Of a stretch of DNA of 38,777 bases, positions 26,956 through 35,630 are shown one piece after another. The DNA comes from a candidate division WOR-3 bacterium (GTDB lineage: Bacteria > SDB-A). Location: assembly GCA_016926475.1 (NCBI GenBank), contig JAFGON010000075.1:1-38777 (forward strand), written 5' to 3'. Within the stretch, counting starts at the first letter, position 1; each line of letters opens with the position of its first letter. A program made the position numbers and the translations under genes. The notes below the pieces were generated by a model, which saw only the letters and a program-made list of their open reading frames with translations, did not search any database and was not told the DNA's origin.

Positions 26956-27951
26956 ATGAAAACCGCTTTGATAGGGTTCGGATACTGGGGACCCAACCTC
27001 GCGAGAAACGCCGTCTCTTTGAGCGGCGTGGACTTAAAATACATCTGTGATAAAGACGAAAAACGGCTCTTTGAGGCATCTTCCAAATACACCGGAGCTA
27101 AAACTGTAGAAGACGCGAATATAATATTTAAAGACTGCGATGTAAAATCCGTAATAATAGCAACCGGAGTTTCAACTCATTACCCATTGGTTAAAAAAGC
27201 TCTAAAATCAGGGAAAGACGTCTTCGTCGAAAAACCGATGACTTCATCCTACAAGGAAGCCAAAGAACTAGTCGCCCTGGCAAAAGAAAAATCGAAAATA
27301 TTGATGGTCGGTCACACATTCTTATACAGTCCGCCGGTTCTGAAAATAAAAGAAATCCTGGATTCAGGAGAACTCGGTGAAATTTATTTCATCACTTCTC
27401 AGAGGGTAAACCTCGGAAAACACCAGAAAGATACAAGCGTTATATGGGATTTGGCGCCGCATGACCTGTCAATTTTCAGTTTTTGGCTCGGCACCAAACC
27501 GGTTGTACTCGGATCATTCGGAAACTCATACATAATAAAGGGAGTGCCAGATGTGGCTTTCATCCACCTAAGGTATCCCGAAGAGATTTGCGTCAACCTC
27601 GAGCTCGGATGGCTCGCCCCGTCAAAATTAAGGCATACGGCAATAGTAGGCTCCAAGAAAATGCTCGTCTACAACGACCTCGACTACGAAGAAAAGGTCA
27701 AAATATTCGACCTCGGGGTTGACTACAAAGACCCGGAGACATACGGCGAGTATCAGCTAAGCTACAGAACAGGGGACATCCACTCTCCTTACATTCAGAG
27801 CAAGGAACCTCTCTTCCTCGAAATGAAAGATTTTTTTGATTCGATAAACGAGAGAAGACAGCCCATCAGTTCATGCGAATTCGCTCTCGACATCGTCAGA
27901 ATCTGCGAGGACGCGGAAAACATACTGAACAAAAAAAACAACAGGGGGTAA
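26956..27951 (+). CDS. Gfo/Idh/MocA-family oxidoreductase, probable sugar dehydrogenase
   Basis: The 331-residue protein has the Rossmann motif ALIGFGYWGPNLARN, VIIATGVSTHYPLVKKAL, GKDVFVEKPMTSSYKEAKELV (catalytic Lys of EKP), MVGHTFLYSPPVLKIKEIL and VIWDLAPHDLSIFSFWLG with the conserved His. It is of the kind found in polysaccharide clusters acting on nucleotide sugars, but the substrate is not evident. It differs clearly from the WlbA-like neighbour, so it is not a recent duplicate. GGGAG lies about 6 bases before the ATG. Transcription diverges from the WlbA-like gene across a 127-base AT-rich gap; a lipoprotein gene follows after one base. Confidence 0.88.
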   Translation: MKTALIGFGYWGPNLARNAVSLSGVDLKYICDKDEKRLFEASSKYTGAKTVEDANIIFKDCDVKSVIIATGVSTHYPLVKKALKSGKDVFVEKPMTSSYKEAKELVALAKEKSKILMVGHTFLYSPPVLKIKEILDSGELGEIYFITSQRVNLGKHQKDTSVIWDLAPHDLSIFSFWLGTKPVVLGSFGNSYIIKGVPDVAFIHLRYPEEICVNLELGWLAPSKLRHTAIVGSKKMLVYNDLDYEEKVKIFDLGVDYKDPETYGEYQLSYRTGDIHSPYIQSKEPLFLEMKDFFDSINERRQPISSCEFALDIVRICEDAENILNKKNNRG

Positions 27952-27952
27952 T

Positions 27953-28741
27953 GTGAAGATTTTCAATATTTTCATCCTTTTGGCTTTATCTCTCTTTTCG
28001 TTTTTGACATTTTCATCCTGCTTAAATTTCAGCCCTTCCAGAACTATCCTTCACGCTGACACCGTAGAATATTCAATCTCAACGATGGTGAATTCTATCG
28101 ACCCAGCGCCTGGAGCCTACATTGAAATCGACAGTTTTTACGCTTCAAAAGCGCCTAACAAATCAGCGGATTCCATCAACTACTACACTAAATCTATGAC
28201 CTACCCGGCAGGTCTCGGATACCAAGCAATGATAGACACTTTCATGGCTCAATACTCGAGCGCTTTAAAAGATTATCCGGACATGTACGCCTCATGGGAA
28301 GCTCAGATGAAAGTTTCCGTAAACTTGAACGAATCAGGAATATTCAGCATGACTTACAATTTTTATGAATTTACCGGCGGAGCCCATCCAAATGGCTGGA
28401 CATACTTCTTGAACTTCGACCTTTCGACCGGCAAACCCATTAGGTTCGAAGAAATTTTCACGAGGGATGAAATCATCGAAATCAACAAAAGAGCAGAGGT
28501 TATTTTCAGGGACGTCTATGGTCTCGATCCAGAGGGATCTCTCGAAGAAGCTGGATATTGGTTTGACAACAATAAATTCAGCCTGAACAACAACTTCCTC
28601 GTTAAAGAAAATTCTCTTTACTTCATATTCAACTCATACGAGATAGCGCCTTACGTTGCAGGTCCCTCGGAAATCGAAATCCCCTATTCTCAAATTGAAG
28701 ACCTCATAGACGATTATAACCCGCTCAAGAAACTTCTCTGA
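27953..28741 (+). CDS. DUF3298/RsiV-like lipoprotein
   Basis: The 262-residue product starts at GTG (27953), one base after the preceding stop, with AGGGGG just upstream. The signal MKIFNIFILLALSLFSFLTFSSC gives lipid acceptor C23. The rest resembles the DUF4163-DUF3298 pair seen in RsiV and PdaC: a strand-rich part with paired Tyr and Asp, then FYEFTGGAHPNGWTYFLNFDLSTGKPIRFEEIFTRDE, the family's most conserved block, and IAPYVAGPSEIEIPYSQI at the end. RsiV-like proteins bind lysozyme or act as anti-sigma factors, but there is no sigma factor gene here, so only an envelope location is supported. Confidence 0.8.
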   Translation: MKIFNIFILLALSLFSFLTFSSCLNFSPSRTILHADTVEYSISTMVNSIDPAPGAYIEIDSFYASKAPNKSADSINYYTKSMTYPAGLGYQAMIDTFMAQYSSALKDYPDMYASWEAQMKVSVNLNESGIFSMTYNFYEFTGGAHPNGWTYFLNFDLSTGKPIRFEEIFTRDEIIEINKRAEVIFRDVYGLDPEGSLEEAGYWFDNNKFSLNNNFLVKENSLYFIFNSYEIAPYVAGPSEIEIPYSQIEDLIDDYNPLKKLL

Positions 28742-28810
28742 CGTATTCGGACCAATACATTTGTCTCGCCGGCGGCGCCAAAAGGTGAAAGTAGAATATT
28801 TTTCCCATCC

Positions 28811-29704
28811 GTGTTAGACAAAGACTTCATACCTGTCGCGGCTTACATCATAGGCGCCACTTTTCAGTGTTTTGGTTTGCTGAGAAAAAAACCACCAAAA
28901 TGGTCTTTTTTCGTCTTTGCCCTGATGTTCGTCTACATTGTTTTCATGATGTTGTATTCCACGGCCAGCGTCTCAGGACAAGTAACCACGAACGAAAGTT
29001 TCAAAAGCATAGTTATCAACCAGGGAATGACGCTTGGATTGGCCATATCGTTCCTTTTCGTCTCGGTATTTCTAAAAGAAATAATAAGAGTTATAAACGA
29101 ATCGGTCATTATTTCCGTGACGGTGAGTTACATGCTTTTGGTCTTTGAATCGAGAGATCTTTGGAGCACTGCTGGTATTTGTATCGCGGCGGTTCTCGGA
29201 ACTTTCTTCAGCGCGTTCTCGGTTTGGCTTCTCCTCACAAAGAAGAAAATCGCCAAACCCTACAAATTGATTCTCTGGGGATGGTTCTTCTTCGTCAACG
29301 GTTTTTTCGCCTTCAGTTATTATTCCCGCCTCGGGTTGGATTTCAGCGGGATTCCGACCGCCGTAGGAAAAGGTGAAATCGGCCCTCTGAAAATGGCTGT
29401 TCTGGGAATGATATCCGTCCAGATCCTTGTGAATTTCGGAATACTCTATTACAGTTTCATATACTCCCTGTTTTCAAAACAGACCAGGACAGCTATTATC
29501 TCCTATACTGAAAAAGCATTTGATGATGAGCAGTTCAACTTGAAAAACATAGGCATAACGGCAATAATCCAGTTATCCTCATACGCTCTGATAACATATT
29601 TCCTCTCGCAAATAGCCCTGGAGTTCATAGCATTCTGGGTTCTTCTCTCTCCGTTGATCACGAGAGGTTTTGGATTTTTCGCGTCAAAGGTCAGCACGCG
29701 CTGA
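28811..29704 (+). CDS. Multi-pass membrane protein, function unknown
   Basis: The 297-residue protein starts at GTG (28811) with no good ribosome site, so the exact start is uncertain. Seven or eight hydrophobic segments are visible, for example WSFFVFALMFVYIVFMMLY, LGLAISFLFVSVFL, VIISVTVSYMLLVF, AAVLGTFFSAFSVWLLL, MAVLGMISVQILVNFGILYYSF and ALITYFLSQIALEFIAFWVLL. I do not recognise the family and see no catalytic or transporter signature. The last coding bases (KVSTR and the stop) lie in the first copy of a 51-bp repeat. It stands 69 bases after the DUF3298-like gene and converges on a glycosyltransferase gene. Confidence 0.72.
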   Translation: MLDKDFIPVAAYIIGATFQCFGLLRKKPPKWSFFVFALMFVYIVFMMLYSTASVSGQVTTNESFKSIVINQGMTLGLAISFLFVSVFLKEIIRVINESVIISVTVSYMLLVFESRDLWSTAGICIAAVLGTFFSAFSVWLLLTKKKIAKPYKLILWGWFFFVNGFFAFSYYSRLGLDFSGIPTAVGKGEIGPLKMAVLGMISVQILVNFGILYYSFIYSLFSKQTRTAIISYTEKAFDDEQFNLKNIGITAIIQLSSYALITYFLSQIALEFIAFWVLLSPLITRGFGFFASKVSTR

Positions 29705-29789
29705 CCCCAACCTTAAATTAAGCGCTTTTTGTAGTGTAAAAGGTCAGCACGCGCTGACCCCAACCTTAAATTAAGCGCTTTTTGTAGTG
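29686..29789. repeat. Tandem 51-bp exact repeat carrying a palindrome
   Basis: Bases 29686-29736 recur exactly at 29739-29789 (51 of 51 identical by eye), period 53, separated by TA. Each copy begins AAAGG and contains the palindrome GGTCAGC-ACGC-GCTGACC (7-bp arms, 4-base loop), then TTAAATTAA and AGCGCTTTTTGTAGTG. Copy 1 holds the stop codon of the membrane protein gene, copy 2 the end of the convergent glycosyltransferase gene, so the tail-to-tail junction itself is duplicated. Confidence 0.92.
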
Positions 29790-30916
29790 GCTATTTGACA
29801 GAGTGCTTTTTTGTATTTTACCATCTGTTCTTCAAACGAAAGTTTTTTGATAACAGCTCTTGCGTTTTGGGCTTTCTCGAGGGCACTGTCGTAGTTCTGC
29901 AGGGCTTGGACGATATTTGCCGCAAGAGAATCCGAGTCGCCGGGACGGGTAAAATAACATTCGTCCCCAGAAAAATATTTTTTCATTCTGTCTATTTCCG
30001 AACAGACGAAAGGCACACCCGATGCGGCGTATTCAAGAGTTTTCAACGAATCCACCATATCTGTGAAAACCGTCTTTCTGTAAGGCGACAGGGCAAGGTC
30101 TGAAACCAAAAGTTTTTTTATTGCTTCTTTATGGCTTACAAAATCCGGACTCATCCTGACATTCTCTTCAATCTTCAGATTTTTTATCTTCTTCAATATG
30201 GACTTAACCCCTCGCCCCCCAGTCAAAATTTCGAATTTCACCCCAGGTAATACTTTCAAAACTTTCGAAAACGCATCCAGAGCGACGTCGAGACCGAACC
30301 TTTTTGTTGCGCTGCCGGCATAGAAAATCTGGAAATTGTCGTGTTTTTCTTTGGGAGTCTTGACGTTTTCGAACATTTCAGGAGAAGGCAGATTGAGTAT
30401 GTATTCTACTCTTTTCCCTGAAACGCTTCTTTTTAACAATTCTCTGTGGTCCTCGTGAACGCAGAAAATTAGATCCGAAAATTTCGCGGCGAGTTTTTCC
30501 AACAGCAGGGAAAAGCCGAAAAAATACCTACCCCAACGATATTCAAGCGAGATTTCAGGAAACATATCGGAAAAGCTCAAAACAATCTTTTTACCTGAAA
30601 GTTTCGGGCAAAGAGCCGAAAAAACGAGAAAGTCGGGCATGGTGTGGACAAACACCACGTCGTAATAATTTCTCCTGCTCCTGATGAAAAAAAAGGTTTC
30701 AGCAAAAAATACAGCGTGTCTAAAAGGCAAAAAATCAATGAATCCGGTCGGGCAGAAATAATGAGCTGAAAGGTTTTTTTTTTCTTTAAAAGTCTCTTCT
30801 CCGTCTTTTATTGATACAACATCTGTCTGCCAACCAAGATCTTGACAAACTTTTACAGCGTTGAGAACCCTCGGATTTCTCTTCACCACTGAAAAACTGA
30901 CATGCAGTATTTTCAA
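29771..30916 (-). CDS. Glycosyltransferase, GT4-like
   Basis: The 381-residue protein is a GT-B fold glycosyltransferase. It has N-terminal ILHVSFSVVKRNPRVLNAVKVCQDLGWQTDVVSI, FVHTMPDFLVFSAL, a middle DLIFCVHEDHRELLKRS, then the C-terminal half with FQIFYAGSATKRFGLDVALDAFSKV and KTVFTDMVDSLKTLEYAASGVPFVCSEIDRM, the last being the donor-binding acidic motif of family GT4. It probably adds a sugar to a surface polysaccharide or lipid; donor and acceptor are unknown. The ATG at 30916 lacks an obvious ribosome site. Its last codons (ATTKSA and stop) lie within the second copy of the tandem repeat. It is divergent from the M28 peptidase gene across 118 bases. Confidence 0.88.
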   Translation of the reverse strand: MKILHVSFSVVKRNPRVLNAVKVCQDLGWQTDVVSIKDGEETFKEKKNLSAHYFCPTGFIDFLPFRHAVFFAETFFFIRSRRNYYDVVFVHTMPDFLVFSALCPKLSGKKIVLSFSDMFPEISLEYRWGRYFFGFSLLLEKLAAKFSDLIFCVHEDHRELLKRSVSGKRVEYILNLPSPEMFENVKTPKEKHDNFQIFYAGSATKRFGLDVALDAFSKVLKVLPGVKFEILTGGRGVKSILKKIKNLKIEENVRMSPDFVSHKEAIKKLLVSDLALSPYRKTVFTDMVDSLKTLEYAASGVPFVCSEIDRMKKYFSGDECYFTRPGDSDSLAANIVQALQNYDSALEKAQNARAVIKKLSFEEQMVKYKKALCQIATTKSA

Positions 30917-31034
30917 ACAAGTTCCTCTTCTTTACAGCTCTATATTCCTAAAAAATTTTTAATCTTTTCGCCAAATTGATGTAAAATAAACCTAAATATA
31001 TTTTACCTCATAACCCGTTCTGAAAGGAAAAGAT

Positions 31035-32288
31035 ATGTTGAACGCGTTAAAAATTCTCAAAGAACTCGATTTTGAAAGAATTGCCGGAAGCGACGGCGAG
31101 GAAAAGGCCCGTAATATTTTGTGCGGAATACTGGACGATCTTGGAGTCAACCAGGAAATTGAAGAGTTTGAACTCTCTTCTTTCGAGACCGGCAAAGCCG
31201 AGATAACAACCGACAGAGGAGTTGTTAAAGCGCACCCCTTCGGCTTGACAAAATCATGTGAACTTGAAGGAGAACTCGTCTTTGTTGAAAACTCAGCGAC
31301 AATCGCACTTGCCAAAAACAGGTTCAAAGACAAAGTGGTCTTATCCAAGACTTATTCAAGGGGCGTCGCCGAAGAACTTAAAAAAAGCGGAGTCATAGCG
31401 TTTGTTTTGATAGGGGGGGTTCACAGAGAAGCCACCAGCTTAAGCTACAGGCAAAAAACTTACAAAGAAGGCCCCGTCCCTTGTTTTACAGTCACCTATG
31501 AAGACGGAGCAAAACTTTCAAAACAAGCGGGAAACAAGATTGTACTGAAGGTTGAACAAATTGTGGCTGAGAAAAAAGCAAAAAATATCGTCGCGACTAT
31601 AAAGGGTAAAGGTTTGGACGACAACCTAACTTACGCGGTCGGGCATTACGACACAGTTTCACGTTCTCCGGGCGGGACGGACAACGGAGGGGGAACGGTA
31701 ACTCTGCTTAAAATAGCCGAATATTTTTCCAAAAACACTCCCGGTAGAGACCTAAAAATAATATGGTTTTCAGGAGAGGAGCTTGGGCTTCTCGGTAGTT
31801 ACAACTACGTCAAGTCACACTTAGAGGAGATTAAAGATAGAGCTGCTCTCGTCGTCAACATCGACGTAACGGGTGATGATGTCGGAGAAGACTATTACAA
31901 TGTCCTTGGGACAAAAGAGCTTTTGGGCTACGCGGACGGCGTCACACGAGAAATGGGTTTTCTTTTCAAATCTTCTCTTGAAATCTACAGCAGCGATTGC
32001 ATGCCATTCTCGGTCTACGAAATTCCTTCTGTAAACGTCTTCAGGTCCGGCGGAATTTCTTCTTTTCACATACACACTCAAAACGACAGCGTAAAAAATG
32101 TAACTGGAAGAGGTCTTCAGACGACAATAGACGCCTCCATCAACTTTTTAAACAGAGTTCTGAACGCGTCGCTTTATCCGGTTAAAAGGGAGATCGACAA
32201 ATCTCTGAAGGAAAAGATTGAAAAGTACATCTGGAATTCAACCATGGAAGAACCTAAATTGCAATGGAGACCGGAATATAAAAAATAA
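31035..32288 (+). CDS. M28-family zinc peptidase with PA-like insert
   Basis: The 417-residue protein shows the M28 aminopeptidase metal site: H204 (AVGHYDTVS), D216 (GGTDNGGGT), E248-E249 (WFSGEELGLLGSYNY), D277 (VVNIDVTGDD) and H347 (SFHIHTQNDSV). Residues about 60-170 form a PA-like domain (KVVLSKTYSRGVAEELKKSGVIAFVLI, PVPCFTVTYEDGAKLSK). There is no signal peptide, so it is probably cytosolic, unlike many M28 enzymes. All five metal ligands are present, so it should be active; the peptide substrate is unknown. AAAGGA lies about 7 bases before the ATG. The histidine kinase frame follows closely, but no shared function is apparent. Confidence 0.92.
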   Translation: MLNALKILKELDFERIAGSDGEEKARNILCGILDDLGVNQEIEEFELSSFETGKAEITTDRGVVKAHPFGLTKSCELEGELVFVENSATIALAKNRFKDKVVLSKTYSRGVAEELKKSGVIAFVLIGGVHREATSLSYRQKTYKEGPVPCFTVTYEDGAKLSKQAGNKIVLKVEQIVAEKKAKNIVATIKGKGLDDNLTYAVGHYDTVSRSPGGTDNGGGTVTLLKIAEYFSKNTPGRDLKIIWFSGEELGLLGSYNYVKSHLEEIKDRAALVVNIDVTGDDVGEDYYNVLGTKELLGYADGVTREMGFLFKSSLEIYSSDCMPFSVYEIPSVNVFRSGGISSFHIHTQNDSVKNVTGRGLQTTIDASINFLNRVLNASLYPVKREIDKSLKEKIEKYIWNSTMEEPKLQWRPEYKK

Positions 32289-32410
32289 ACGAAAATTACA
32301 ATCAGGGGGTATTTGCGGAGGATATTTCGAATAACAAAAATCCTGAACTTGGAACCGTCTCCAAACACGCGAAACTGATAGCTGTTCTCTTTTTTGTAGT
32401 ATCAACTATA

Positions 32411-35400
32411 TTGGTTGTCTTATTTGCCGCAATAATATATTCAAATGAACGCAAAAGGGTCGTAAAAGACGAATACGAAAAAATTTCTGCTATAGCCGAC
32501 CTCAAGATAGACGACATACAAAACTGGCGGCAGTACAACATTTCTCACGTCCAAACCCTCGCGAATAACCCTTTCATCGTCCAAGCGGTCGAGGAAATAA
32601 TCCATTCGGTAGATTCTTCCCCGTTCAACGAAAACCTCTTCAGGCACCTTGATACCGTAAAGAGAGTTTTCAAATATTCCAATGTAATCGTCGTAGCACC
32701 AGCAGGAAACGTTTTAATCAACCTCAGGGACCATCTCCCTGAACCCGGTCAAGCGCTTTTAGAGACTTTAAAAAAAGCCAACTCCCTTAAAAACGAGTTC
32801 CTCTCGGATCTCTTCGTGTGTCCTGAAGGCAGCGTTTATGTTGACGCGGTTTCTCCGATAAAAGATTTAAATGACCAACCCTTCGCTTATTTAATTCTGA
32901 GAATAAACGCGGGAGATTATCTCCGTTCCGACATTCTAAACTGGCCGACTCCTTCGATGACAGGAGAAATAGTATTAATACAGAATATAGGAGACGAAAT
33001 AATTATTGTCAGCCGTCGGACGTCCGATTCAGCTTCTTTTACAAGCATTCGAAAAATTATTGAGGACAGTTTGTCTCCTTGCGCGAAGGCTTTCAGGGCT
33101 GAGGGTTTTTATATAGGCAAAGATTATAATGGCAACCAAACCCTCTCCGACCTAAGGGTTGTTGAAAACTCAAACCTTTTAATGGTTACGAAAATTGATT
33201 TAAGAGAAGTTTATGAGGAACTCAACAGAAACTCTATTTTCCTCCTGCTTTTTTTCTTGATGTGTATTTTCTTCGCCGGTGCCGTGACGTCATTTTTATA
33301 CAGAAACAGACAAAACCTGCTCCTAAAAAAAATCATAGAAGCTAAATCAAAGATTTCCAGTCAGGAAAAGGAATTGAGCACAATCATAGACAGCCTTCAG
33401 GAAGGCTTGATCGCCGTAGATGAAAATGATGTCATAACTTTCGTCAACCCAAAGTTCTGCGAAATGCTCGAATACAGGCATAAAGAACTTGTCGACAGGA
33501 AAATATATGTATTTTTTCATAAGAAATCGGATGTCGAAAGGATCAAGAATTACAACAAGGAAAGGCAAAAGGGCAAATCCGGGAGTTACGAACTCGAAAT
33601 GGTCAAAAAATCCGGCAGTATTGGAATTTTCACAATGAATGCTTCTCCTTTAAAAGACTCCAAAGGTAAAATAATCGGATCCATGGCTACATGCCTCGAC
33701 GTAACTGAACATAAAATGATTGAAAAGAGCGCCGTCGAGAGCGAATCAAAATACAAAATGCTCGTCAAGAATATGCAGGAAGGCCTTTTGTTCGCCGACA
33801 ACGAAGACATAATACAATTCATCAACCCCACCTTATGCGAAAAACTCGGATACACCGAAGAAGAACTCATCGGGAAGAGAGGATTGGATTTCCTTCTAAA
33901 CCCTGATGGAAAAGAGTTCGTCATGGAAAGGACAAAGAAGAGAATGGAAGGGCTTTCCGAACAATACGAGATAGAGTTGATAAAAAAGAATGGTGAAGAA
34001 GCTGTATTTCTTGTCAACGCCGCTCCCATAAAAAACGACAAAGAGGTTGTGATCGGTTCATTGTCAACAATGCTCGACATCACAAATCGGAAAAAAGCGG
34101 AGGACGAACTCAAAAACCACCAGTCGCAGATGCTTTCAATTTTTGAAGGCATTGACCAACCTATCTACGTCAGCGATCCTGAGACCTATGAAGTGTTGTT
34201 CATCAACAACGCCTTGAAAAGTTCTTTTGGCGAAGTTTTGGGTACAAAGTGTTATGAATACCTTCAGGGCAGAGATTCACCCTGCCCATTTTGCACAAAC
34301 AGCATTATTTTCGGAGAATTTTTCGGAAGATCCTACATCTGGAAATATCAAAATAAAAAGAATCAAAGATGGTATAACTGCACCGACAAAGCAATCAAAT
34401 GGTACGACGGAAGACTTGTCAGATACCAAATGGCAAACGACATAACCGAACTGCAAAAAGCCATAGAAAAGAGCAAAGAGACAGAAGAAAAATACCTCCA
34501 GGCTCAAAAAATGGAAGCTGTCGGAAGGCTGGCTGGAGGCATAGCTCACGATTTCAACAATATGCTGTCGGTAATATCCGGGAACGCGGATCTAATCCTT
34601 ACAAAAGAGGATCTGCCCAGAGATATCCGCGAAGGGCTTTCCGAGATTATTAAGGCGAGCGAACACTCCACGACCCTCGTCAGACAGCTTCTCGCCTTTG
34701 CCAGAAAACAGACAGCAGAACCTGAGACAACAGACCTAAACAAAATAATTTCCGACATGACGACAATGCTGAAAAGACTCATCGGAGAAAACATTGAACT
34801 CGTCTTGAAGCCCTCAAAAGAAATATGTCCTATTTTCATAGATCCCGCGCAAATCGACCAGATAGTCGCAAACCTCGTCGTAAACTCCCGCGACGCTATA
34901 ACAGGCAACGGAAAAATTATTATCGAGACTTCCCTGCTTAAAAGCGCTGAAATCACAGAACCGAGACTGCAGGGATTTCCGCTCGGTGACCTCATACTTC
35001 TTTCGGTTACCGATAACGGAGACGGAATGGATAAGGAAATTCAGGAACATTTATTTGAACCTTTTTTCACCACAAAACCTAAGGGAAAAGGCACCGGGCT
35101 CGGGCTTTCGACTATATATGGCATAGTAAAACAAAATAAGGGTTTTATAAATGTCTACAGCGAACCCGGAAAAGGCACGACTGTAAAAATATACTTTCCG
35201 AGAAGCGAAAAAGAACCAAAAAAAGTATTGAAGAAAAAAGATGCAGAGAAAAAAGAACTTCTAGGAAAAACCGTCCTACTCGTCGAAGATGAAGAGACTC
35301 TTTTAAAACTCAACATCAGAATACTTCAGATCTGCGGATTCAAAGTTCTTTCGGCTCAGAGCCCTTTCCAAGCCCTTGAAATTGCCAAAACTTTTAAGTC

Positions 35401-35629
35401 GAAAATCGACCTACTGATAACCGACATCGTGATGCCCCGGATGAGCGGACAGGAGTTGTGGAACGAAATTTCAGTCATAAGCCCCGAAACCAAATGCCTT
35501 TTCATATCGGGTTATACATCGGACATAATTGACAACCAAGGTGTTTTAATGGAAGGCATACATTTCCTTCAAAAGCCCTTCACAAAAGATACTCTGTCTC
35601 AAAAAATAGAAGAAATGTTTTCCGAATAG
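32411..35629 (+). CDS. Hybrid sensor histidine kinase: sensor, three PAS, kinase, receiver
   Basis: A membrane sensor of about 1,070 residues. Order: first membrane helix; extracytoplasmic Cache-like part (EKISAIADLKIDDIQNWRQY); second helix at about residues 275-300; PAS1 (IIDSLQEGLIAVDENDVITFVN); PAS2 (LVKNMQEGLLFADNEDIIQFIN); PAS3 with DSPCPFC; HisKA GRLAGGIAHDFNNML (phospho-acceptor H713); HATPase NLVVNSRDAI, DNGDGM, FTTKPKGKGTGLGLS; receiver with D1005 (LLITDIVMPRMSG) and K1055 (LQKPF). Numbering is from TTG at 32411, but that start cuts the first helix. The frame is open from 32282 and encodes KLIAVLFFVVSTILVVLFAAI across it; no ATG, GTG or TTG lies further upstream in frame. ATT at 32324 (just after GGAGG) or CTG at 32375 may be the true start. 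Confidence 0.92.
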   Translation: MVVLFAAIIYSNERKRVVKDEYEKISAIADLKIDDIQNWRQYNISHVQTLANNPFIVQAVEEIIHSVDSSPFNENLFRHLDTVKRVFKYSNVIVVAPAGNVLINLRDHLPEPGQALLETLKKANSLKNEFLSDLFVCPEGSVYVDAVSPIKDLNDQPFAYLILRINAGDYLRSDILNWPTPSMTGEIVLIQNIGDEIIIVSRRTSDSASFTSIRKIIEDSLSPCAKAFRAEGFYIGKDYNGNQTLSDLRVVENSNLLMVTKIDLREVYEELNRNSIFLLLFFLMCIFFAGAVTSFLYRNRQNLLLKKIIEAKSKISSQEKELSTIIDSLQEGLIAVDENDVITFVNPKFCEMLEYRHKELVDRKIYVFFHKKSDVERIKNYNKERQKGKSGSYELEMVKKSGSIGIFTMNASPLKDSKGKIIGSMATCLDVTEHKMIEKSAVESESKYKMLVKNMQEGLLFADNEDIIQFINPTLCEKLGYTEEELIGKRGLDFLLNPDGKEFVMERTKKRMEGLSEQYEIELIKKNGEEAVFLVNAAPIKNDKEVVIGSLSTMLDITNRKKAEDELKNHQSQMLSIFEGIDQPIYVSDPETYEVLFINNALKSSFGEVLGTKCYEYLQGRDSPCPFCTNSIIFGEFFGRSYIWKYQNKKNQRWYNCTDKAIKWYDGRLVRYQMANDITELQKAIEKSKETEEKYLQAQKMEAVGRLAGGIAHDFNNMLSVISGNADLILTKEDLPRDIREGLSEIIKASEHSTTLVRQLLAFARKQTAEPETTDLNKIISDMTTMLKRLIGENIELVLKPSKEICPIFIDPAQIDQIVANLVVNSRDAITGNGKIIIETSLLKSAEITEPRLQGFPLGDLILLSVTDNGDGMDKEIQEHLFEPFFTTKPKGKGTGLGLSTIYGIVKQNKGFINVYSEPGKGTTVKIYFPRSEKEPKKVLKKKDAEKKELLGKTVLLVEDEETLLKLNIRILQICGFKVLSAQSPFQALEIAKTFKSKIDLLITDIVMPRMSGQELWNEISVISPETKCLFISGYTSDIIDNQGVLMEGIHFLQKPFTKDTLSQKIEEMFSE

Positions 35630-35630
35630 A

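Noticed and set aside
29686-29789. CRISPR array
   Set aside because: There are only two adjacent copies with a 2-base gap, no spacers and no cas genes.
33586-34152. 188-codon minus-strand open frame inside the histidine kinase
   Set aside because: It is an antisense shadow of PAS domains, rich in Ser and Phe as expected from complementing Glu/Lys-rich codons.
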